This document shows positions 15,855-24,848 of a stretch of 64,000 nucleotides of DNA, piece after piece. The position numbers and the translations under genes were made by a program. The number at the start of each line of letters is the position of its first letter. Within the stretch, counting starts at the first letter, position 1. The notes below the pieces were generated by a model. That model was not told where the DNA came from, did no database searches, and was given only the letters and a program-made list of their open reading frames with translations. Source of the stretch: Palsa-504 sp963835775 (GTDB lineage Bacteria > Actinomycetota > Actinomycetes > Streptosporangiales > Streptosporangiaceae); assembly GCA_963835775.1 (NCBI GenBank), contig CAWIHB010000007.1, forward strand, positions 186,001-250,000, read 5' to 3'.

Positions 15855-16667
15855 GTGCGTATTTCGCGTGCCATGTTCTGTTCCGCGATCGTTGTTTCCA
15901 CCGCCTCCGCAGGCCTGGCCACTGCCCCGGCGGCCAGTGCGGCGCCCGCGGTCCACTACGTGGCGCTGGGCGATTCGTACAGCTCCGGGGTCGGCGCCGG
16001 GGATTACATCTCCGCCAGCGGAAGCTGCGAGCGCAGCGAAAAAGCCTATCCAGAGCAATGGGCCGATGCGCACTCCCCCGCCGCTTTCGTCTCGATGGCG
16101 TGTTCGGGCGCGACCGCGGCGGACGTGCTGAGCAGCCAGGTATCGGCGCTGAGCGCCGGCACCAGGCTGGTCAGCATCACGGTCGGCGGTAACGACGCGG
16201 GCTTCGCCAGCGTCATGGAGACCTGCGTGCTGTCCTCGACCACCTCGTGCCTGAACGCCGTGTCGGCGGCCGAGGCCTTCGTCGCCAGCCAGCTGCCGGC
16301 CAGGCTCGACAGCACCCTGGCGGCCATCGGCAGGGACGCGCCGAACGCAAAGGTGGTCGTGCTCGGCTACCCGGACCTGTACGACCTGTCCAGGTCCAGC
16401 ACCTGCATCGGGCTGAGCACCGCCGACCGGACCGCGCTGAACGGCGGCGCGGACGACCTGGACGGCGCCCTGGCCACGGCCGCGAAGGCCTACGGCGACA
16501 CGTTCGCCGACGTCCGGGGCCAGTTCGCCGGGCACGAGATCTGCGACTCGGGCAGCTGGCTGAATTCGGTCGACATCTTCGCGCTCAGCTCGTCCTACCA
16601 CCCCACCGCCGCCGGGCAGGAACGCGGCTACCTGCCCGTCTTCACCGCGGCCGCCGCCGAGATGTAG
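15855..16667 (+). CDS. Secreted SGNH/GDSL hydrolase
   Basis: 270 residues with a Sec signal peptide (MRISRAMFCSAIVVSTASAG..., cleavage near ASA-AP, residue about 33). Block I is ALGDSYSSGVGAGDY with the catalytic Ser, block III ITVGGNDAGF supplies the oxyanion Gly/Asn and the C-terminal SSYHPTAAGQERG carries the catalytic His. It contains paired cysteines as in Streptomyces lipases. Expected to cleave esters outside the cell. It follows the phosphatase by 114 bp and may have its own promoter, so a pathway role is not implied. Confidence 0.92.
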   Translation: MRISRAMFCSAIVVSTASAGLATAPAASAAPAVHYVALGDSYSSGVGAGDYISASGSCERSEKAYPEQWADAHSPAAFVSMACSGATAADVLSSQVSALSAGTRLVSITVGGNDAGFASVMETCVLSSTTSCLNAVSAAEAFVASQLPARLDSTLAAIGRDAPNAKVVVLGYPDLYDLSRSSTCIGLSTADRTALNGGADDLDGALATAAKAYGDTFADVRGQFAGHEICDSGSWLNSVDIFALSSSYHPTAAGQERGYLPVFTAAAAEM

Positions 16668-16689
16668 GGCCGGGCCGGGGGCATCAGCT

Positions 16690-16702
16690 ACGGCCCGTTC
16701 GG
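16690..16702 (-). repeat. Dispersed motif CCGAACGGGCCGT, copy 3
   Basis: AATTATC-CCGAACGGGCCGT on the minus strand, 23 nt after the SGNH hydrolase stop and just before the broken CocE gene. Confidence 0.55.
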
Positions 16703-16732
16703 GATAATTGGCGATGTGCGGGCGGAAGCGCG

Positions 16733-18056
16733 GTGAGCGGTCGGAACCTGTTCCGGGCGCCGGCCAGCAGCCCGGGGGAACGGGGGGCGGCGCCGCCCCG
16801 GTACCGGCGGGAGGCCGGGCCGGGCGGCATGCTCATCGAGCGGGACGTGGCCGTGCCGGTGCGGGGCGGCGTGACCGTGTACGCCGACGTGTTCCGGCCC
16901 GCGGACGAGCGGCCGGCTCCCCCGCTGATCGCCTGGTCGCCGTACGGCAAGCACGCCGGGCCGCAGCTGCCGGAGCGCTACCCGGACGGCGGGGTGGCGC
17001 CGGGCCAGGTGTCGCAGTACACGGCGTTCGAGTCGCCGGACCCGGTGCACTGGACGGCGCGCGGGTACGCGGTGGTGAACGCCGACATCCCGGGCACCTG
17101 GAACTCCACCGGGGATGCCACGTTCCTGTCGCCTGAGGAGGCGCTGGCCGGCCACGACCTGATCGAGTGGGCCGGGACGCAGGGCTGGAGCAACGGCCGG
17201 GTGGGGCTGTCCGGGGTGTCCTACCTGACCTCCAGCCAGTGGTCGATCGCGGCGACCCGGCCGCCGCACCTGGCCGCCATCAACCCGTGGGAGGGGTGGA
17301 GCGACACCTACCGGGAGGTGGCCAGGCACGGCGGCGTCCCGGAGACCAACTTCTGGCCCTACATCGGGCAGCGGTGGGCCTGCGGCCTGGGCCAGGCCGA
17401 GGACCTGGCCGCGGAGACCCTGGCGCACCCGTGGTTCGACGAGTTCTGGGCAGCCAAGGTGGCGCCGCTGGAGCGGATAGACGTACCCGCCTACGTGGTG
17501 GCCAGCTGGTCCGACCAGGGGCTGCACACCCGGGGGACGTTCGAGGGCTTCGCCCGGATCGGCTCGGCGCGCAAGTGGCTGGACGCGCACGGCGGGAAGA
17601 AGTGGGGCTACTACTACAGCCCCGAGGGACTGCGGCGGTGACCTGGACGTGTTCGTGGCGGTGCAGAAGCTGGACCGGTACGGCGACCTGGTGGGATTCC
17701 CGTTCTATGCGGTGTATGAGGACGGCCCGGTGGCGCTGGGCTGGATCCGGGCGTCGCACCGCGAGCTTGATTCGTCGCGGTCACGACCGTGGCAGCCGGT
17801 GCTCGCGCACCGGCGGGCGCTGCCGCTGGCGGCGGGCGAGATCGTGCCGCTGGAGATCGAGATCCTGCCGTCAGGCACGCTGTTCCGGCCGGGCGAGACG
17901 CTGCGGCTGGTGGTCCAGGGCCGGGACGTGCACCGCTATCCCCGGCCGCTGGTCCAGGCGTGGCACGACGACACGGTCAACCGCGGCCCGCACGTCATCC
18001 ACGCGGGCGGGCCGTACGACTCGCACCTGCTGCTGCCGGTGCTGACCGGCCCCTAG
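16733..18056 (+). pseudogene. CocE/NonD-family alpha/beta hydrolase with internal deletion
   Basis: The N-terminal part (GTG 16733 to 17641) carries the X-Pro dipeptidyl-peptidase/CocE hydrolase fold: PLIAWSPYGKHAG, DIPGTWNSTGD and the nucleophile elbow GRVGLSGVSYL. It stops at HGGKKWGYYYSPEGLRR. Immediately after, in a different frame, the jelly-roll C-terminal domain resumes with DLDVFVAVQKLDRYGD and runs to 18056. Family members have roughly 150-200 residues between these points, containing the catalytic Asp region, so a deletion with frameshift has joined them at about 17640. The product would be inactive. Confidence 0.82.
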
Positions 18057-18289
18057 GCGGCCCAGCGCTGGTGGCTTTGAGTTGGGGCCGGGTGTTGCGG
18101 CCAGGCCAGCACCTCGATCGGGCCGTTGAACCAGTGCCCGAGCGGGCACCGGATCTTCGCCGCTTCCAGCAAGCCGTCGACGGTGCTGACCGTGTAGCGG
18201 TACTCCACCACGGCCGGGAGCGCGCATCGCGTCGCGCCCCCGGAGTCCATCCACGCCGGGCAATCCAGGAACATCAGGCCGGTGTCCAT
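18053..18289 (-). CDS. Small conserved actinobacterial protein with Cys pairs
   Basis: 78 residues: MDTGLMFLDCPAWMDSGG..., then RCALPAVVEYRYTV and IRCPLGHWFNGPIEVL. Three Cys and nearby His residues suggest a small zinc-ribbon-like fold. This size and layout is common among unassigned actinobacterial proteins. It converges on the broken CocE gene, overlapping its stop by 4 nt. Function unknown. Confidence 0.7.
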   Translation of the reverse strand: MDTGLMFLDCPAWMDSGGATRCALPAVVEYRYTVSTVDGLLEAAKIRCPLGHWFNGPIEVLAWPQHPAPTQSHQRWAA

Positions 18290-18403
18290 TCCTGCTTTCC
18301 CCTCCTAGCACAAAGCGGGCATTGGGCGCTGCCTCTGAGCCGAGCTTGCTCCCGCGGTCCTGCGTCTCGATTGAGGCCCGATTGAGCTGTTAGGGTGCCT
18401 GAC

Positions 18404-19171
18404 ATGGCGGCTTGGGGTGAGGAGTCGGGTCACATCGAGGTGACCGAGCGGGACGAGGTGGCCGTGATCACGCTGCGGCGGCCGGACAAGCTCAACGCGC
18501 TCAGCTCGGCCATGCGGCGGGAGCTGGCGGCGATCCTGCGGCACTTCGGCGATGGTGGCCTGGTGCGGGGCATTGTGGTCACCGGGACCGGGCGGGCGTT
18601 CTCGGCGGGGATGGACCTGCGGGAGGCGGCGGACCTGCCGCCCGGCGGGCTAGTGGCCGATGTGGAGCTGTTCCACGACCTGACCCGGGCGGCGCTGCGG
18701 ACGCGGGTGCCGGTGGTGGCCGCGCTCAACGGGATCGCGGTCGGCGGAGCGTGCGAGCTGACGCTGTGCTTCGACGCGCGCATCGGGACGCCCGCGGCGG
18801 AGTACTTCCTGCCGGAGAACAACATCGGGCTGACCGTCTCCAACGCGGCCAGCGTGCTGCTACCGCGGCTGGTCGGCCACACCGCGATGCGGCTGGTCAT
18901 GGAGTCGACCCGGATCGGTTCCAGCGAGGCGCTGTCGCTGGGACTGCTCGACCAGATCGTCGAGCCGTCCGAGCTGATCGAGACGGCGATCGCGCTCGTG
19001 CACCGCTGGACGCAGCCGGGAGCGGCCACGGCCGCGCACCTGCGGCTGCTGCGGCCTTCGCCGGCCCTGGTCGAGCAGGCCATGGCGGCCGAGACCGAAG
19101 CGGCCAGCGGGCCGGAGGCGGAACGCATCGCGCTGGATGGGATCAGCCAGTTCCTCGGCCGTCGGTCCTGA
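18404..19171 (+). CDS. Enoyl-CoA hydratase/isomerase family protein
   Basis: 255 residues from ATG 18404 (a GTG at 18395 is possible). Crotonase hallmarks: VITLRRPDKLNALSSAMR, GRAFSAGMDLREAADL (oxyanion loop) and ALNGIAVGGACELTLCFDARI. It would hydrate, isomerise or cleave an acyl-CoA. In the context of aromatic side-chain catabolism a beta-elimination or hydration step is conceivable. No acyl-CoA ligase lies nearby, so its substrate remains open. Confidence 0.88.
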   Translation: MAAWGEESGHIEVTERDEVAVITLRRPDKLNALSSAMRRELAAILRHFGDGGLVRGIVVTGTGRAFSAGMDLREAADLPPGGLVADVELFHDLTRAALRTRVPVVAALNGIAVGGACELTLCFDARIGTPAAEYFLPENNIGLTVSNAASVLLPRLVGHTAMRLVMESTRIGSSEALSLGLLDQIVEPSELIETAIALVHRWTQPGAATAAHLRLLRPSPALVEQAMAAETEAASGPEAERIALDGISQFLGRRS

Positions 19172-19345
19172 CGCCGAGGGCTCGAGATGGCGTGTTGCTC
19201 CGCAAAAATGTGGGTGTGAGACAGCGCCGGCCCGACCAACGTCTGCCGCGGCACCGCGACCCGACGCCACGCGGATCGGCTTCGCGGCGTTACTGGCCGA
19301 ATCATCAGGCCAGTAACGCCGCTGGTGAGCCGGTAAGTGAGGTCC

Positions 19346-19702
19346 TTAGTTCCCCGCCTCGGCCTCGAGTTCTTCCTCCTCGAGTTCAGCTTCGGCGAGG
19401 GCGATCACGAGCCCTAGTCCCTCGGCGATGTTCGCGGTCGCTGAGACGATGCGGGCTGTACCCACGATGGGCGCCACCGCGACGAGAATATCTTCGACGT
19501 CATCGACCGTGATGCTGGAGTCTGCCGCCGGTAGGGCGTTGAGCACGTAGGAAGCGGCGGATGCGTCTACCGCGACTAGGGCAGCGATCCGGGCGATCAT
19601 GAGCTCGCGAGGACTCAAGTCGCTGTTATCTAGTGACGCGGCGGTCATCACCAGGAGTGTTTCGCTGATGGGTGTGTCATTTTCTGTTTCGTTTTCGGAC
19701 AT
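19346..19702 (-). CDS. Carboxymuconolactone-decarboxylase-like small protein, no redox Cys
   Basis: 118 residues from ATG 19702, which has a clear AAGGAGA ribosome site at 19709-19716. It is all-helical: PRELMIARIAALVAVDASAASYVLNAL, then VEDILVAVAPIVGTARIVSATANIAEGLGL, the AhpD/CMD helical core. It ends in a very acidic tail (ALAEAELEEEELEAEAGN). The CxxC pair of AhpD is absent, so a peroxidase role is unlikely. Common in actinobacteria; function unknown. Confidence 0.72.
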   Translation of the reverse strand: MSENETENDTPISETLLVMTAASLDNSDLSPRELMIARIAALVAVDASAASYVLNALPAADSSITVDDVEDILVAVAPIVGTARIVSATANIAEGLGLVIALAEAELEEEELEAEAGN

Positions 19703-19907
19703 GACGGTTCTCCTTTTTGAAAGTTGAATCTTGCACCCTGTCAATCACGGCAGCCTTCGTTCACGCTACTCCAGCCAGGTGCGCCAAGTGCGGCGGGTCC
19801 AACTGGCCCGCGCTTACCACCAGATCGCCGGACCAAGCTGCTGCACGGCCACGGGCCCCCGGCCGGGGCGGGGTGAGAACGACCGGGCACCGGCATGATG
19901 TAGGACT

Positions 19908-21098
19908 ATGGAGCTGATCGTTGAGGATGCCGACGTCATCACGATGGCGGCGGGCGCCGAACCTGCCCGGGCCATGCTGGTGCGGGACGGGCGGATCGCC
20001 GCGGTCGGGGTACCGGATGAGGTCCGGGCCGCCGCCGGAGCGAGCGCGCAGGTGGTGCGGCTGGATGGCGCCACCGTCGTTCCGGGGCTGATCGACGCGC
20101 ACTGCCATGTGGCCGATGTAGGCTATCTGGCGGCGGCGGCCGACTGCAGCCAGCCGTCCGCGCCGGACATCCCCGCCATTGCGGCGCGGCTGCGGGATGC
20201 CGCGGACCAGACGCCGGAGGGCTCCTGGGTGACCGGCGGCGGCTACGTGGAGTACAAGCTGCGCGAGGGGCGGCACCCGACGCGCGACGAGCTAGACCAG
20301 GCGGTGCCGAACCGCCCGGCCGTGGTGTACCACACCTCACTGCACGCCTGCGTGCTGAACACGGCCGCGCTGCGGGAGGCCGGGTTCGCGGACCAGCAGC
20401 CGGATCCGGCGGGCGGGGCGTTCGGCCGTGACCGCGACGGCCGGCTCGACGGGGTGGTGTTCGAGCGGCCCATGTTCCAGCTGTTCGAGCGGAACCTCAG
20501 GCAGGACCTGGCCCGGATGGGAAGCGCCGAGCGGAACCGGCTGGTCGAGCGGGCGAGCCAGCAGCTGGCTTCGTTCGGCCTGACCGCGGCGTGCGACGCG
20601 GACGACCCCGCGGACTGGCCGGGGCTGGCCGAGTCGCACCGGCGGGAGTTCCTGGAGCGGACCGACCGGGGGGTGTTCTCGCAGCAGGCCGAGGCGACGC
20701 TGAACGGCTCGCGCGGCTTCCGGGTGCTGGCCGGGCGGGCGGTCGGGATCCAGGCCGGCCAGCGGCAGGTCGTGGTGGAGATCGAGTACGGCAGTGAGCG
20801 CGAGCGGGTCGCCTACGACCTGGTCGTGGTGGCCATCGGCTTCCAGGCCCGCTGGTTCGAGGGCCTGCTCGGCGACCAGGCGCGCGGGCTGCTGGCCAGC
20901 GCGCTGGGCGGGGCCGAGCTCGAGCGGCGGATCGGGCCAGACCTGTCGGTCGCGGGGCTGAGCCCGCCGCTGCACCTGCCGGCCGTGGCCGGGCTGGCCC
21001 AGGGGCCCGGCTTCCCCAACCTGAGCTGCCTGGGCCTGCTGAGCGACCGCATCCTGGGCCGCTACGTCACGGCCGCCGAGAGGAGAGAACATGTCTGA
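19908..21098 (+). pseudogene. Chimera: N-terminal amidohydrolase fused to C-terminal lysine N-oxygenase (MbtG-like)
   Basis: Residues 1 to about 226 are the N-terminus of a YtcJ-like amidohydrolase (MLVRDGRIAAVG, GATVVPGLIDAHCHVADV), a family of about 500 residues. Near 20590-20610 the sequence switches to the C-terminal third of a mycobactin-type lysine N6-monooxygenase: DRGVFSQQAEATL, YDLVVVAIGFQARWF and the diagnostic AQGPGFPNLSCLGLLSDRIL. The amidohydrolase lacks its later metal ligands, and the monooxygenase lacks its FAD and NADPH glycine motifs. The fusion is in frame and open, but neither enzyme is complete, so it looks like a deletion product. Confidence 0.8.
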
Positions 21099-21261
21099 GC
21101 TGCCCGACGAGGTGTGGGAGAGCGACGACTGCGTGCGGCGCACGGTGGTCATCCCGGCCCGGCTGGCCGAGCGGGTGGCCGCCCGGGCCGAGCAGCGCGG
21201 CCTGTCGTTCAGCGACCTGCTGGCCGAATACGCGCAGCAGGGCCTGGACCGCGACGGCTAG
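21091..21261 (+). CDS. Small ribbon-helix-helix-like protein
   Basis: 56 residues starting MSELPDEVWESDDCVRRTVV, then IPARLAERVAARAEQRGLSFSDLLAEYAQQGL. A beta-strand followed by two helices fits the CopG/Arc fold and suggests a DNA-binding regulator or antitoxin. The start overlaps the end of the chimeric gene by 8 nt. GAGAGGAGA precedes it. No toxin gene is visible next to it. Confidence 0.6.
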   Translation: MSELPDEVWESDDCVRRTVVIPARLAERVAARAEQRGLSFSDLLAEYAQQGLDRDG

Positions 21262-21283
21262 GCGGACTCGGCGGCCTTCTTGA

Positions 21284-22057
21284 TCACGGTGGGGGCGGGG
21301 CGGTTTGACTGGGGGCCTCGGCCTGGCTGCCGCGGAGCAGATAGGCGGAGCGGAGCAGGGCGGGGTTGTCGCGCAGCTCGCGGGCCGGGCCGGAGAAGCG
21401 GATCCGGCCGCCTTCCATGATGTGGGCGTAGCCGGCCAGGCCCAGGGCCACGGTGGCGAACTGCTCGATGAGCAGCACGCCGGTGCCGGATTCGGCGACG
21501 GCGGCGATGACCGGGATCAGGCGGCTGACCACCACCGGGGCCAGGCCCAGCGACAGCTCGTCGATCAGCAGGTAGCGCGGCTGGCCGATCAGGGCCTGGG
21601 CCAGCACGACCATCTGCTGCTCGCCGCCGGACAGGGTGCGGGCCGGGGCGGACAGGCGCTGGCCGAGCTGCGGGAACAGCTCCAGGACGCGGGTCCGGCC
21701 GGCCTGGGCCTGCTCGCGGGTCAGGGCGTAGCTGGCGACCCGGAGGTTGTCCTCGACGGTCAGGTCCGGAAGCAGGCGGCGGCCCTCCGGGACGATGGCC
21801 ACGCCGGCCTGGCGGACCCGCTCCGGGCGGCGGCCGGTGAGATCGTCAGATGTTTGGCCTTGAGCATCCAGCAGGACGGAGCCGGCCTTGGGCTTGAGGA
21901 CCCCGCCGACGGCCAGCACCAGGGTGGACTTGCCGGCGCCGTTGGGGCCGAGCAGGGCGGTGACCTGACCGGCCGGGATCTCGACGGACACCTCGCGGAC
22001 CACCGGGCGGCCGCCGCGCTCGACGGTCAGGTCGCGCAGCAGCAGGGCGCCGCTCAC
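21284..22057 (-). CDS. livF: Branched-chain/aromatic substrate ABC transporter ATPase LivF
   Basis: 257 residues. Walker A is LLGPNGAGKSTLV, the signature is TLSGGEQQMVVLAQAL, Walker B is PRYLLIDELSLGLAP, followed by the H-loop-type LLIEQF. LivF-type ATPases energise HAAT uptake of branched-chain amino acids, amides or aromatic acids. It is the last gene of a five-gene operon (livK-H-M-G-F order in transcription) with overlapping junctions; GTG start overlaps the livG stop. The substrate is not predictable from sequence. Confidence 0.92.
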   Translation of the reverse strand: MSGALLLRDLTVERGGRPVVREVSVEIPAGQVTALLGPNGAGKSTLVLAVGGVLKPKAGSVLLDAQGQTSDDLTGRRPERVRQAGVAIVPEGRRLLPDLTVEDNLRVASYALTREQAQAGRTRVLELFPQLGQRLSAPARTLSGGEQQMVVLAQALIGQPRYLLIDELSLGLAPVVVSRLIPVIAAVAESGTGVLLIEQFATVALGLAGYAHIMEGGRIRFSGPARELRDNPALLRSAYLLRGSQAEAPSQTAPPPP

Positions 22058-22761
22058 GCGACACCCAGGTAGGCGCGGATCACGGCGTCGTCGCGCAGCA
22101 CGTCGGCGGTGGGGCCGGAGGCGATCAGCCTGCCGAAGTCGAGCACCGCGGTGGTCTGGCAGCAGGCCGAGACCAGGCTCATGTCGTGGTCGACCAGGAT
22201 GGCCAGCGCCCCGGTGTGCTCGGGGATCCGGCGGATGACCTCGCCCAGGTGGCCAGTCTCCTGGTCGGGCAGGCCGGCGGCGGGCTCGTCGAGCAGGACC
22301 AGCCGGGGCCGGCCGACGACGGCGCGGGCCACCTCGACCAGGCGGCGCTGACCGGCGCCGAGGGTACGCACCCGCGTGTCCGGGCCGGCGTCCAGGCCCA
22401 CGAACGAGATCGCGTCGAGGACGTCCTGGCGGCGGGAGGCGCGGCCGAGCCGGGAGTGCTCGTGCACCATGGCCACGTTGTCGAACACCGACAGCTCCTC
22501 GATGGCCTGTTCAGTCTGGAAGGTGCGGCGCACGCCCCACCGGGCGCGGCGGAAATGCGCCATCGACAGCAGGTCTACCCCGAAAGCGCGCACCGTGCCC
22601 GCGGCGGGCCGCACGAACCCGCTGAGCACGTTGAAGAACGTGGTCTTGCCCGCGCCGTTCGGGCCGATGAGCCCGCAGGTGCCCTGGGTGAAGGTCAGGC
22701 TCATGTCGTCCAGCGAGGTCACCCCGCCGTAGCGGACGGTCAGGCCCGCCACCTCGATCAT
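22054..22761 (-). CDS. livG: ABC transporter ATPase LivG
   Basis: 235 residues from ATG 22761, which overlaps the livM stop (ATGA). Walker A GLIGPNGAGKTTFFNVLSG, signature TLGAGQRRLVEVARAV and Walker B PRLVLLDEPAAGLP are present; the C-terminus has LVDHDMSLV. It pairs with LivF as the second ATPase of the importer. Confidence 0.92.
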   Translation of the reverse strand: MIEVAGLTVRYGGVTSLDDMSLTFTQGTCGLIGPNGAGKTTFFNVLSGFVRPAAGTVRAFGVDLLSMAHFRRARWGVRRTFQTEQAIEELSVFDNVAMVHEHSRLGRASRRQDVLDAISFVGLDAGPDTRVRTLGAGQRRLVEVARAVVGRPRLVLLDEPAAGLPDQETGHLGEVIRRIPEHTGALAILVDHDMSLVSACCQTTAVLDFGRLIASGPTADVLRDDAVIRAYLGVA

Positions 22762-23951
22762 GTCGTGCTCCGGGTGGCCGGCTTGCCGAGCCGGCTTCGC
22801 AGCAGGCGGCCCAGCCGGGCTAGGTCTCTGGGCACCTGGTCGGCCAGCCCGGCGGGCGCGGTGGTCAGCACCTGCAGCACGCCCAGGCCGAACAAGATGA
22901 TCAGCCAATCGGCCGAGACCCCCCAGTTGTTGAGCAGAGCGGGCAGGAACTGGTACAGCAGGGCGGCCACGACGGCGCCCCACAGGCTGTAGACCCCGCC
23001 CATCAGGGTTACGGCCAGCAGCGTGATCGAGTCCTGGGTCGGGAAGCCGATGGAGTACAGGTAGTGCACCGCGCCGGCCAGCACGCCGCCGGCCACGCCG
23101 GTGATGAACGAGGCCAGCGCGAAGGCCCACAGCTTGTACAGCGTGGTATTGATGCCCGCGGCCAGCGCGGCCGACTCGCTCTGCCGGATCGCCGCCCAGG
23201 CCCGGCCGGGTTTGGTTTTCGTGTGGGCCAGGACCAGCACAAACATGAGAATCGCGACGATGACCGAGTAGCGGAAGTAGGCCGGGTCGCCGGAGGCAAT
23301 GCTAGGCCGTCGGATCGGCGGGATGTGGACCAGGCTGCCGTTGTAACCGGTGAAGCCGTGGCCGCCGTTCGGGAAGTTCACCGTGGCCAGCACCACGGTG
23401 ATCGCACCGGCCAGCATCAGCGTGATCAGGGCCAGGTACAAGCCGCGCAGCCGCAGCGCCGGCAGCCCGATCGCCGTGCCCGCCACCATGGTGATCAGAC
23501 CCGCCTCGAGCAGGATCACCGGGTAGGGCTGGGTGGTGGCGAACAGCAGCCGGGCGGCCACCCAGGCGCCGATGGCCAGCACGGCGACCTGGCCCAGGGA
23601 GACCAAGCCGACCCGGCCGACCAGCACCCCGAGGGCCAGCGTGACCATCGAGTACACGGCCACCTGGGTCATGGTGTCGATGTAGTACAGGCTGAACAGC
23701 TGCGGCAGGCCGAACAGGGTAAAGAGCAGCAGCACCGCGATGATGCCGAGGCGGATGAGCTGGCGGCGACTCACTGTCTCGCTCGCTCGCCGCCGGGGCC
23801 CCACCCACCTCCCCATTCCCCCTCCACTGCGTCGCCTTGCTGACCTGGCCGCCTGCGGCGGCGGGCCCTTGTCGCTCGTCCCTCGCTCCTGGGGTGGGTT
23901 TGGGGGAGAAGACGGAGTCCAGGCCACGCCGCGCCGCTTTGGCTCGCTCAC
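22758..23951 (-). CDS. livM: ABC transporter permease LivM
   Basis: 397 residues with about ten transmembrane helices. The first 60 residues are a hydrophilic Pro/Arg-rich extension that may not be translated; ATG at residue 1 overlaps the livH stop, but a later start at the RRQLIRLG region is plausible. The permease signature is AAIRQSESAALAAGINTTLYKL. With LivH it forms the membrane channel of the importer. Confidence 0.88.
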   Translation of the reverse strand: MSEPKRRGVAWTPSSPPNPPQERGTSDKGPPPQAARSARRRSGGGMGRWVGPRRRASETVSRRQLIRLGIIAVLLLFTLFGLPQLFSLYYIDTMTQVAVYSMVTLALGVLVGRVGLVSLGQVAVLAIGAWVAARLLFATTQPYPVILLEAGLITMVAGTAIGLPALRLRGLYLALITLMLAGAITVVLATVNFPNGGHGFTGYNGSLVHIPPIRRPSIASGDPAYFRYSVIVAILMFVLVLAHTKTKPGRAWAAIRQSESAALAAGINTTLYKLWAFALASFITGVAGGVLAGAVHYLYSIGFPTQDSITLLAVTLMGGVYSLWGAVVAALLYQFLPALLNNWGVSADWLIILFGLGVLQVLTTAPAGLADQVPRDLARLGRLLRSRLGKPATRSTT

Positions 23952-24844
23952 TAGGCCTCCTCGCGGGATTGGGCCATGACCTGACGCCGCGGCATGACCA
24001 GCAGGGCCGCGGCGGCGAGCACGAACGGGGTCATGTCCCGGTAGTTGGTCAGCGACGTGATCGGCGTCAGCAGGTCATGCAGCAAGCCGACCACGATCGC
24101 GGCCGCGAAGGTGACCGTGATCGAGCGCAGCCGGGCGATCAGCACCGCGGCCAGCGACGAGATGACCAGGAAGGTGAGCGTGGTGGCGTCCAGCGCGACC
24201 AGGTCGGCGAGCAGCAGGCCGGCAATGCCCGCGAGCACCCCGCAGCCGAGCCAGGCCGCCGCTTCGACCCTGCGGACCGGGACCCCGAGGGTGGCGGTGA
24301 TCTCGCGGTCGTTGGCCATGGCCCGCATCGCCGTGCCGAGCTTGGTGTAGCGCAGGAACATACCGGTCCCCACGGTGAGCACCACCCCGGCGGCCAGCGC
24401 GATGACCTGGGTCCAGTTCACCTGGACCTGCCCGACGGAGAAGCCGCCGTTGTCCGAGGGCAGGGTCAGCGAGCGGGCCTCGCCGCCGCTGGTCGTCCAG
24501 AGCAGGTCCATCAGGCCGTACAGGACCAGGGTCAGCCCGATGGTGGCCACCGCCTTGACCAGCGGGTCCCGTTTGGCCAGGGCAGGCCCGAACAGGAGCC
24601 CGTAGCCGAGCGTGCTGGCGGCGGCGACGGCAATGCAGCTCAGCCAGGTGACCCAGCCGGGCGCGCCCGCCTGGCCCAGCGACCAGGCGGTCAGCGCGCC
24701 CAGCGCGCCGACCGCGCCGAAGGCCAGGTACAGCACGCCGGTGGCCCGGTACAGCACCACCAGCCCGACCCCGGACAGGGCGTACACCCCGCCCAGGGCC
24801 AGGCCGCTGACGATGAACGGCTCGAAGTCGGACCAGGGCGGCAT
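23951..24844 (-). CDS. livH: ABC transporter permease LivH
   Basis: 297 residues, about eight transmembrane helices. It begins IVSGLALGGVYALSGVGLVVLYRATGVLYLAFG, a typical LivH opening, and contains the EAA-like loop AMRAMANDREITATLGVPVRRV. It lies 4 nt after livK and precedes livM with a 1-nt overlap. Confidence 0.9.
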   Translation of the reverse strand: MPPWSDFEPFIVSGLALGGVYALSGVGLVVLYRATGVLYLAFGAVGALGALTAWSLGQAGAPGWVTWLSCIAVAAASTLGYGLLFGPALAKRDPLVKAVATIGLTLVLYGLMDLLWTTSGGEARSLTLPSDNGGFSVGQVQVNWTQVIALAAGVVLTVGTGMFLRYTKLGTAMRAMANDREITATLGVPVRRVEAAAWLGCGVLAGIAGLLLADLVALDATTLTFLVISSLAAVLIARLRSITVTFAAAIVVGLLHDLLTPITSLTNYRDMTPFVLAAAALLVMPRRQVMAQSREEA

Positions 24845-24848
24845 GCCG

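Noticed and set aside
19346..19702. RiPP precursor peptide (short, acidic tail, strong ribosome site)
   Set aside because: The sequence is an all-helical CMD/AhpD-like core with no leader/core pattern, and no maturation enzyme is nearby.
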